DNA of 64,000 nucleotides, taken from positions 561,605-625,604 of the forward strand of contig NW_022985077.1 in NCBI RefSeq assembly GCF_010015585.1, written 5' to 3'. A program made the position numbers and the translations under genes. Under the pieces are notes generated by a model, which saw only the letters and a list, made by a program, of their open reading frames with translations, was not told the origin of the DNA and did no database searches. This document shows positions 55,935 to 64,000 of the stretch, piece by piece; within the stretch, counting starts at the first letter, position 1; each line of letters starts with the position of its first letter. This DNA is from Eremomyces bilateralis CBS 781.70 (taxonomy: Eukaryota; Ascomycota; Dothideomycetes; Eremomycetales; Eremomycetaceae).

Positions 55935-57870
55935 ATGAACTCATGCATTGAGCCGGATACTTATGTGATCCTTCGCTTGCCCTCAGAACAGTTGAGGATA
56001 GTGGAGGTGAAGCCTGACACGTACGTTGATTGTTTATAACCTCGTTCAAATATATACCTGGTTATGGTTGCTGATAAATAAGGCTTATAGACTCATCACC
56101 ATCCCTAAACTCGGGTCCTTTCCCACCAATCTCATTATCGGACGACCCTTCCACTTCACATACGAGCTCCATGAACGGAGACCAGATGAACCCTTCTCAC
56201 GACTACGGGTAGTCCCCGCCAACGAACTCCATGGCGACGCGCTCTCCAGCCGTGACGATGCGCCCGACGGTGTCGACGATGGTTCCGACGAACCTGAAAC
56301 GGGCGCGCAGTTCGACATCGTCGCTGATGACGGATCGGTGCTCATGCGCAACAACCGATTGACGGTAGACGACGCCTCGCGCCAGCACCTCACACACGAG
56401 GAGATCGAAGAGCTCAAAAAAGTCGGCACGGGATCCGGGATCGAGCTGATCAAGACGATCATGGCGTCGCATGCGGCGCTGGGGGAGAAGACGGAGTTCT
56501 CGCTGGCGAAGTACACGCTGCGGAAGTCGCGGAAGTATCTGAAGCGGTTTACGATCTTGCCGTTGGACGTGACGAATTTGGCGGAGAGTATTTTGGAGCG
56601 GGAGGCACCGAAGATTATGGAGTTGAGGGAGGAGACGGTGGCGTTGGCGTGTGCGTGGTCAAATGCGCATTGGAGCGAGGGGACGGGGGAGGAGATGACG
56701 GGGAGGTGGCTGGTCATTGACGACTCGGGTGGGTTAGTGGTCGCGGCGTTGGCGGAGCGAATGGGGATTCTCTATGAAGACAAGACCGTGGAACTTGAGG
56801 ATGGAGATGACGGAGCGCCAAACGAAGCAGACGCAAACCCGGACTACACCGCAGATACTACCAGGGGCACCGAACCCAACGAACAACAACCAAACGAAGC
56901 CAACCCCGCCGGCGAAACTCCCAACGGTCATTCCACCCCGCGCAAACCTCCTCGCCCCCGACCCGACGGCCTCCCCCTCAACCGCAGCCACCCCGCCGCC
57001 ATGTCTGCCACCACTAACACCCTCACCCTCCTCCACCCCAACCACCAACCCAACATCGGCCTCCTCCAATACTTCGGCTACGACAACTCCGCCCCCGTCT
57101 CCTCTCATCCGCTCTACACCCACCTCCGCACCGTCTCCTGGCTGCAACTCCTCCATCCGTCCGAGGACCCCACCTACATCGAACCTGACGTCGTGAGCGA
57201 GGACACCCTCGCCGCGATGAAGAGCGGGAAGCGCGGGAATTACTACCGGAAGCGGAGGCGCTGGCAGCGGGTGAAGGCTGTGGTGGACGAGACGCGCGGG
57301 GGCGGGTTCGATGGGCTGGTGGTCGCGAGCTTCACGGATCCGAAAGAGATCTTGAAGCATACGGTCCCGTTGCTGAGCGGAGGCGCGAAGGTGGTCATGT
57401 ACAGCCCAAACGTAGAGCCGCTGACGGAGGTGGTGGATTTATACAGCAAGGAGCGAAAAGCCGCGTACCTGGAATTGAAGAGGGAGCCGGAGACCAAGAC
57501 GACGCAAAACGGTGGGCATCCAGAGTCGCACGATGATGATGCGGAGAAGGAAATGGACGCCGACTTCCCCGTGGACCCAATGTTGCTGTTGGCGCCGACG
57601 CTGCAGACGGTGCGGGTGAGAGACTGGCAGGTTTTACCTGGACGAACGCATCCGATGATGACGTCGCGCGGCGGAGCGGAGGGATACGTACTCACGGCTA
57701 CACGGGTCATCCCGCACTCTGGCGCGGTGGAGGCGAGAGGGAATGCGTCCAAGAGACGGAAGACGGAAGCGTCGGCGGGGCCGTCGGAGGTGGATTCGGA
57801 CGCGGGGATTGAGGCACGGGCGAAACGGGGGAAGCTGGAAACGGGTTCGGAAATGGAGGTGGAGGTATAG
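55935..57870 (+). CDS. TRM6: tRNA m1A58 methyltransferase, non-catalytic subunit (2 exons)
   Basis: Predicted CDS is 55935-56020 and 56091-57870, 621 residues. Trm6 (Gcd10) pairs with catalytic Trm61 to make 1-methyladenosine at position 58 of tRNAs in the nucleus; in yeast this is needed for stable initiator tRNA-Met. Exon 1 gives PDTYVILRLPSEQLRIVEV, the family start, and the 70-bp intron (GTACGT donor) joins KPDT to LITIPKLGSFPTNLIIGRP. Other marks are NRLTVDDASRQHLTHEEIEE, SGIELIKTIMASH, KYTLRKSRKYLKRFTILP, GLLQYFGYDN and, in the C-terminal fold, FDGLVVASFTDP and GGAKVVMYSPNVEPL. It ends in a basic, nuclear-localisation-like tail (ASKRRKTEAS). An acidic, low-complexity insertion of about 70 residues splits the two domains. 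Confidence 0.92.
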
Positions 57871-58000
57871 ATGGGGAGCGGAGTCACGGTGGTCGGCGAT
57901 AGAATAGACTTAAAAAAAAAAAGGCGACACAAGTAGTAAGCCCCGTAAACGTTCGAATGCCAATACATATTCATTGAACCTCATCAACAGCTATCGTCGC

Positions 58001-58838
58001 TCAGAGCGATTTCCCCATAAACTTCCGTTTCGTGAAACTCAACCACCACTATCATTAGGTCAGCAACTCTCCTTCAATCTCGCGTACGGCCTGCCTACCT
58101 TTGACGGCGTATCTCCGTCAGCGTATACCTTCGCTAGTAACCTCACCGCAAGCTCTTGTCGCATCTGTGAGATATACTGCCGTAGCACCTCCGCCTCGTT
58201 GCGATCTCGTGGCGGTTCGAAGGCTTGGTTTAGCGGGAAGCTGGCGTCGCCTGGGATGGAGAAGTTGGTGTCGAGGGCGGTGTTCATGACCGACTGTTGG
58301 ATATATCCGTCAGCATTTCTCGTCCTCTCCCTTCTCTCCAAACCAAATCCCCTCGCCCATCAATCCCCAGAAGCCCATCCAACTCAACAAAACAGAAACA
58401 GAACCAGTACCCACCTTCTCCGCTTCCCGCCGACTCATCCCCGACCTGATCTTCCCCAGCGCCTCGCTCACGAACAGAATCCCATAAATCAGCACCCGGT
58501 CCGCGGGCCCCTTGATCTCGAAGTTGCGGAAGAACGTGTTCGCGCGGAAAAGCGAGAGGATCTCGTCGAGCGGGTCGTAGGACTCGTGGGAGGCGTCCAC
58601 TTCGGTGACGTTCGGGGGGAGGGCGGGGAGCTGGAGGGCGGGACCGCGGGTGCGAGTGCGGAGGGGGAGGAGGGCGAAGTTGCCTGGAGGGTTAGTAGGA
58701 AGGGGGGAGAAAGGGGAAGGGCCTACCGATGAGCTGTTGGTTCGGCTCGTCGAGGAAGACGGAGTGATAGGCCTGGTAGATGGGTTAGATTCGGGGGTTC
58801 GGGGAGAAATGGGAGAAATGGGAGGGTCGTACAGGCAT
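58001..58838 (-). CDS. ARC18: Arp2/3 complex subunit 3 (ARPC3/Arc18, 5 exons)
   Basis: Predicted CDS is complement(58001-58048, 58099-58293, 58415-58683, 58727-58772, 58833-58838), 187 residues (yeast Arc18 has 178). The subunit is part of the seven-protein complex that nucleates branched actin at endocytic sites and hyphal tips. The start MPAYHSVFLDEPNQQLIGNF is the family start, but its first two codons form a 6-nt coding exon behind a 60-bp intron. The following exons give SYDPLDEILSLFRANTFFRN, FEIKGPADRVLIYGILF, and SEALGKIRSGMSRREAEKS; then FPLNQAFEPPRDRNEAE, and the final 48-bp exon WWLSFTKRKFMGKSL. Introns are 43 to 121 bp. All joins keep the family frame, which makes the five-exon model strong despite its tiny pieces. 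Confidence 0.9.
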
Positions 58839-59211
58839 TGTGAGGATGTTTATATCATGGGCAGACTAGATTTCCACATACGAAGTCCACAACCAGTCTG
58901 TGGTTTGGTGTAGTAGGTAGAATAGCTTCAATATCAAGACGACAGTGCTCCGTCCAGTTCGTGGGGCGCTGCTGTCGTTGCAGCCACAGCAGCTAAGGGC
59001 AACGTCAGTGTCAGCACGTGACTTGGATAGGACCTGACTCGTGAAATTCCACTAAACGCGTGTTGCGCGACTCAGACGCGTCAACGACATGGACATCGAC
59101 GACAACCTCACCGCGAGCGTTTAAGATGAACTGATTCCCGATGAGCTGATGCTCAAGCCAGAGAACAATTGATTAATACCTTCAAATTGCCAAGATCCCA
59201 CTACAGCCACA
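58839..59211. promoter_or_regulatory. Shared promoter of ARPC3 and RFC3 with two MCB boxes
   Basis: These 373 bp separate two divergent start codons. Two ACGCGT boxes lie at 59056-59061 and 59076-59081, 20 bp apart start to start, with TTGCGCGA between them. Confidence 0.7.
59056..59081. promoter_or_regulatory. Pair of MluI cell-cycle boxes upstream of RFC3
   Basis: ACGCGT occurs twice, 131-156 bp upstream of the RFC3 start. In yeasts this is the binding site of MBF (Mbp1-Swi6), which switches on replication genes at G1/S. A pair in front of a replication factor C gene is a good fit. The core is palindromic, so ARPC3 could also be affected. Confidence 0.7.
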
Positions 59212-60430
59212 ATGTCGGACATCGATGAAGTCCACATGGACATCGACGCCGCGCCCGGTGCGCAATCCATCACATTCTCCTCCGAGACGAAAGGCAAAAG
59301 AAGCGCAGCCAACCTTCCAGTCGAGGCAGAAGATACTCTTCCATGGGTTGAAAAATATCGACCGAAGACGCTAGATGATGTCTCAGGCCACCAGGATATC
59401 CTGGCGACCATCAATCGCTTCGTCGAAAAGAATCGACTCCCGCATCTCCTACTATATGGGCCACCGGGGACGGGGAAGACGTCGACCGTGTTGGCCCTGG
59501 CGCGGAAGATATATGGCAGTAAGAACATGCGGCAAATGGTACTGGAGCTGAATGCCAGTGATGATCGAGGTATCAACGTCGTCCGGTATGCTTGAATCGA
59601 CACCTCCGGTCATCCTCATGTCTAACGTATCCAGGGAACAAATCAAGACCTTCAGCAGCACCAAGCAGATCTTCACCGCCGCCCCCCAACCCGGCGATTC
59701 CTCCCTCGCCTCCTTCAAACTCATCATCCTCGACGAAGCCGATGCCATGACCGCCACCGCCCAAATGGCCCTCCGCCGAATCATGGAGAAATACACCGCC
59801 AACACCCGCTTCTGCATCATCGCCAACTACACCCACAAGCTCTCCCCCGCCCTCCTCTCCCGCTGCACCCGCTTCCGCTTCAGCCCCCTGAAAGACCTCG
59901 ATATCCACCGCCTCATCGACCGCGTCGTCGTCGAGGAAAATGTCCAGATCGACCCCGCCGCCGTTGAGAGTCTCGTCAAGCTCAGCAAGGGCGACATGCG
60001 CCGGGCCCTAAACGTTCTGCAAGCGTGCCATGCGAGCAGCACGCCGTTGCGTGCACCGGGGGAGCCCGCGCCGGACCCGACAACGATCCGGCGGGACACG
60101 ATCACCGAGACGACGATTTACGACTGCATCGCGTCGCCGCATCCGGAGGACATCGTGCGCATCGGAGACACGCTGCTGAACAACGTGGACGTGACGGGGT
60201 GCTTACAGACGATCAATGCGATCAAGGTCGCAAAGGGGTTGGCGTTGGCGGATATCTTGACCGCGTTGTCGGAGCACTTGATGGGGGCGGGCGTGCCGGC
60301 ACAGACGCGGGTGACGTGGATGGAGGGGTTGGCGGATATTGAACATCGGTTGAGTGGAGGGGGGAGTGAGATGATTCAAACGGGGGCGATGGTGGGAATC
60401 ATCAGGAAAGGGGCAGAAATGGCAGGGTAG
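59212..60430 (+). CDS. RFC3: Replication factor C subunit 3 (2 exons)
   Basis: Predicted CDS is 59212-59585 and 59635-60430, 389 residues. RFC loads the PCNA clamp on DNA at replication forks; it is a five-subunit AAA+ ATPase. The N-terminus has an acidic extension of about 40 residues, then [19 protein letters not shown] (RFC box II). Walker [10 protein letters not shown] lies at about 83-91, [18 protein letters not shown] around the splice site, Walker [11 protein letters not shown] at about 154-163, and the SRC motif [10 protein letters not shown] at about 190-200. The C-terminal collar domain follows and holds a longer than usual Pro/Thr-rich stretch after NVLQACHAS. This combination fits yeast Rfc3 (human RFC5). 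The 49-bp intron has a TCTAAC branch point and splits an Arg codon in the conserved VVR-EQI sequence. Confidence 0.94.
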
Positions 60431-61321
60431 GCGATGCCTATACCGGTAGAGTGAGTGAGTGAGAGGGTGAGTTGGAGTCTCTTAGCCCGATTAGAGAACT
60501 GAATGATATGTTAATGTCCTGTAAAAAATAATGCCACACCGCCGGTTCGAACCCGCGTCCTCCCCTGAACTATTTCTTCCTCCCTCAAGCTCTATCTTGC
60601 CCACCCGAGCCGCTTCCACCATCAACCACCATTGGTACCTCCAGTCCAGTAGCAAAAGTGCAAAAACTTACCCACCTTCTTGGGTGAGTGTAGAAAGTCA
60701 ACTATCTCGCAGGTCCCAGGTGTCTGTTCCATGGGACTAGTATCATTTTTTCAGCTGTACTTGATCCACGTCAGTCGTGAAACCAACTTGACCATTTCCG
60801 CTGGGAGTTAAATTGGCAGGTTTAAATATATACTACATTTTCACCTTATCTCCGCATGCGATTGATTCATCCTTCAACCACTGGACCTTGGACACTCATG
60901 ATAGATTCTACACGCGCAGTAAGTCATGGACATGACCAAGGCACAAGCAAATTCCCTTGCTGGCTAGTAGGTCTCCGGTGGTATGTTCAGCAAACCAGTG
61001 TCGTCCACCTGGATGGCGACTAAGGTAGACGTGGAAATATCGCGAGCTCTACATCCTGCGCATGAGTTGGTAAGCAAGAGAAAGGCTTCAGAAAGATAGT
61101 ACGCTTAAAGGAGATTGATGAAATATAGCCCTAATAATGTGTAGGAGGCGACTAGGTGCTTTACCCGCAGATAGGAAGGTAGGTACTATCTTGATAAACC
61201 AAATCTGGCCCTAAACCCAATCCCCAGAATGGAAGTTCGTCATGGCCATCTTCCGCTAATTTTCCGACCAGCAATAGCCAAGAATGATACAATGGGTATC
61301 TTCAACTGCGCCAAGACTCAC
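60431..61321. other. Convergent intergenic region of 0.9 kb
   Basis: It lies between the 3' ends of RFC3 and YPP1. A tRNA-like GGTTCGAACCC word at 60543-60553 is not part of a foldable tRNA. No gene is supported. Confidence 0.45.
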
Positions 61322-63999
61322 TCATCTCACGTATCCACCGCATCCCAAGTTCCTCCAATGCCGTACCGGTCGCGTATCCTCCAGCTCCACACACCACCAC
61401 AGCACCTCCTTCGCCTTCCCAATCTGACCGCCCGCCTCATACGCCCTTGCTAACGCAAACCACGCCTCGGAGCAATCCCACCCCGACCCAAGCTTCGTGA
61501 GCGACGCCAATAGCCCATACGCACGGTCCCGCGAAGCGAGACGATGCAGTTCCTTCGGTGAAGTCGGAGCCGGTTCGGGGATCTCGAGCGGTGGAGTCGA
61601 TTCCTTGGAGGTTTCCAGCTTGGGTGTCGTTGGGAGGATCAAGGATTTCGCGAGCAATTGGGGGAGCGCATCTGGCGAGTTTTCTGGGGGCTCGGGGGGG
61701 ATTTTCTCGTCGTAGATGTCGAGGAGGAGCTCGGAGAGACCGATGATGGCGAAGCTGTGGTTGGGCCAGTAGGTGAGGGCTTTTTCGTAGCAGAGCTGGG
61801 CTGCGAAGGGGGAAGCTTGGGTTTGGGCCATGGTACCGCGCTAATGGATGGGATATTAGCATTCATGGTTAGAGAGAGATGTGAGGGGCGGTGACTTACC
61901 TCTGCCCATACGTCTCCCCAAAGCTCATCTATGCTTTTCGAACAGCTCCAACTCCTGTTCGCTAGCGCTCTGGCACTGGTGTTTTGGTTCACGGTCTCGA
62001 ATTCGAGTCGCTCAACTAGCGTGGCAGCCTCGTCGGTGGCGCCTTTGGCTTCGCTGTACATGCCAGCACGGCTGTACATGCCGGCAACGAATAGCCAAAT
62101 TTGAACGAGCAGAGCGGTTTTATACCGCTTTTCTTGGGCCTGAGGGTATCTTGGCTGTGGTTCGTGCCCGTTAGAACCCGGGAGTTGTGCAGGTAACCGA
62201 GTATCCTGCCTGGGGGGGTTGTCTAGGTGCCCGACTGGGGCTGGGGCTTGATCGGGGGCGATATTGTGACCGATAGCAGGGAGGATGCCGGCTTTGGACT
62301 CGCGGTGGTGGGGCCCATCCGTCGGAAGCGGCTCATCTGAGCCTTCGTGGGGCTTGTGGTTCTCGAAAATGGAAGAGGCGCCGGAAGTGCTGGGTCGACC
62401 CTTTACCGAACCCTCTCGACTTGGCGGATGTTTCTTATGTAGCTTAGCACTTGCCGACCGCTTCACGGCCGCTGCTTGAGATGCTTTACGTCCCATGCTC
62501 TGTCGCCGCTCTGGCGTTCCATCGTCCCCAGTGACTTGAATAGTGGGCGTCATGGTGACCTGCGTCATTCGAGTTCGCTGTGTTGCGCTTGTACCTGGCC
62601 TTGACTCTGTGATACTGTCCGATGGAGCGGAAATGGGAGAGGCGGTTTTCGGCCTTCGGAAGCTTTTGCGGCTGAATATGCTTCCTTTCACCGTCCCATT
62701 AGCACTTGGCGGCGGTGCCAACCCGTTTGACGGCTTGATGGTGTCCGCATCTGGGTTCCCGAAGAGTCTGGCGTAGAGAGCGAAGAGTTCTCCAGTAGAT
62801 TCCACAGCAACGTCTGAGCCTTCAATAGTCTCGAGCAAAGCAATCTGTGTCATCTTGATCTGCAATATCCCTTCTTTTTCAAAGCCATTCATATCATCAG
62901 CGATCCCTTTCGTTGCAGCTTTAAGATCCATTTCCGAATCTGTACTGGCTCGCATACCCGCTTCTGATCGACCGAAGAGTACAACCGTATCGTGGAATTG
63001 ATCAAATGCCGCCTCACAAGCTTTAGCTGCAACTGCGTAATCCGAGCGAGAGGATAACGCCAGGGCCAGTAAATGCCACAATGGCATCAACTGCCTTTCT
63101 CGCTGAAACATTGACGAACTTGGGCCTTGAGGGTATACCGAAGGGGTTTCCCCGTGGTGAACAGGCGCGAGGGCTTGTTTGGCCACCTTGATCGCATTCG
63201 GGAGATCCCGCATCTCCGCCATTTGGAAGGCCAAGGAGTATAGATACTCTATAGTCTTTGGTTTTCCAAACCGAGGATCAACAGCATTCCGGAAACTCTG
63301 GATTGCCTTCGCTTGGAGCCCGGCCCGTGCAGCGACGTCATAGGTCCAGCGCGCCCAATTCGACCTGCTGATGCCAATGGCGTGGTGAGCAAGAGAAACG
63401 AATTCTGGAGAGACTTTCGGATCGAGTTGGTGCTCAGTTTGTATGCTACCCTTCGACAGACGCCGGATCGGTACAAGCACATGGGATTTCAGCCACCTCT
63501 CAAATTCGTCACAGATCTTTTCGGCTCTTTCGGCTTCCTCGAAGGATCCGTACCGACACAAGAGCTTGATAGTCTCAGCATTGGTCCATATGAACGCATC
63601 AGGCCCATCAAGGGACGGATCCTCTTCCCCAGAATTCTCGTCTCGTTCTCTCCCTCTTTTTATGATCTCCGAGTAGGAATCAAATGCTTTCATTGCCAGG
63701 TCGAACTCGGTTAAATATGAATGGACCGTAAAAAGATGTCGGAGTATTTGAGGGCTGTGGAACGTTTTGGTCGCCGCACGGTAAAGGATGTCGAGTACTC
63801 CGCGTGCGATGGCCTCCTTTCCACCGGCGCCAAGTTCTTCGTCCTGCCATGATGGGCCACAGAGGATGCGCCAATTATCCACAACAGCCTCCACCCACAT
63901 TTCCACGTCCGAATTCCGTTCGTTGGCTTTGGGAAAGGTTGTGCTCTCCAAGATGAGCTTCTCGTTCGCCGTTTCAACACTCTTCAGTTCCGCCCTTTG
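61322..63999 (-). CDS. YPP1: TPR protein YPP1 (PI4-kinase plasma-membrane recruiter), 5' end outside window
   Basis: The visible CDS is complement(61322-61840, 61900-63999), 872 residues, open to the right edge. Ypp1 (animal TTC7) is a tetratricopeptide-repeat scaffold that with Efr3 brings the Stt4 PI 4-kinase to the plasma membrane. TPR-like helix pairs are spread along the chain, for example IEYLYSLAFQMAEMRDLPNA, LMPLWHLLALALSSRSDYAV, YKTALLVQIWLFVAGMYSRA, and near the end AAQLCYEKALTYWPNHSFAI and EAWFALARAYEAGGQIGKA. Between them lies a long Ser/Thr/Pro-rich segment (about residues 420-600 of the visible part), as is usual for fungal members. The 59-bp intron near the 3' end has a GTAAGT donor and falls between DVWAE and RGTMAQ. 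The first Met is outside the window. Confidence 0.88.
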
Positions 64000-64000
64000 T

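Noticed and set aside
60531-60575. tRNA-like sequence around GCCGGTTCGAACCCGC
   Set aside because: The T-loop word is present but no T-stem of five pairs, acceptor pairing, D-arm or anticodon arm can be formed on either strand. At most it is a tRNA-derived fragment.

Overview
The window reads as nuclear DNA of a filamentous ascomycete, most likely a Eurotiales (Aspergillus/Penicillium-type) mould. The grounds are dense genes on both strands, many introns of 43-150 bp with GTRNGT donors and CTAAC-like branch points, C/G-rich third positions in coding DNA, HET-domain and ankyrin relics, a family PL3 pectate lyase and pogo-, piggyBac- and LINE-type elements with C-to-T changes in a CpA context that look like RIP. 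The genus is inference; no rRNA, tRNA or mitochondrial marker was found.

Left part (1 to about 10 kb) is an accessory, transposon-scarred block: the 3' end of an ankyrin-repeat gene, a deleted pogo/Fot1-type element, a divergent pair of HNH endonuclease paralogues with a third degraded copy, a decayed piggyBac transposase interrupted by a 5'-truncated LINE with a perfect 13-bp target-site duplication, and three relics of HET-domain incompatibility genes. No intact housekeeping gene was found before 10 kb.

From 10 kb rightwards the window is core genome: YIP4 (Golgi membrane traffic), RIT1 (initiator tRNA modification), a GPH-type sucrose/alpha-glucoside transporter, AP-2 mu (endocytosis), an unrecognised 203-residue protein, and an AZF1-type C2H2 regulator. 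A gene-poor stretch of about 9.8 kb (22850-32675) lies upstream of AZF1. Then follow NOG1 (60S ribosome assembly), orotate phosphoribosyltransferase, ATP synthase subunit k, a mitochondrial fission process protein, KRE9/KNH1, a Pho85-type cyclin, TIM8, a PL3 pectate lyase, a Gly/Ser-repeat GPI-type surface protein, several unrecognised small genes, a MINDY-family deubiquitinase ending in a CaaX box, TRM6/GCD10, ARPC3, RFC3 and the bulk of YPP1, which runs off the right edge.

Many genes are in divergent pairs with 300-660 bp shared promoters: transporter/AP-2 mu, NOG1/OPRT, ATP19/MTFP1, MINDY/TRM6 and ARPC3/RFC3. Two of these promoters hold clear sequence structure: four copies of a 10-bp repeat between the two mitochondrial genes, and two ACGCGT (MCB) boxes in front of RFC3. 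Several small multi-exon genes (ATP19, TIM8, ARPC3) have no long open frame and were assembled by eye from splice signals and family similarity. All exon borders are predictions from sequence alone. I see no clear candidate for an undescribed multi-gene system; the HNH pair and the long region upstream of AZF1 are the most open questions.
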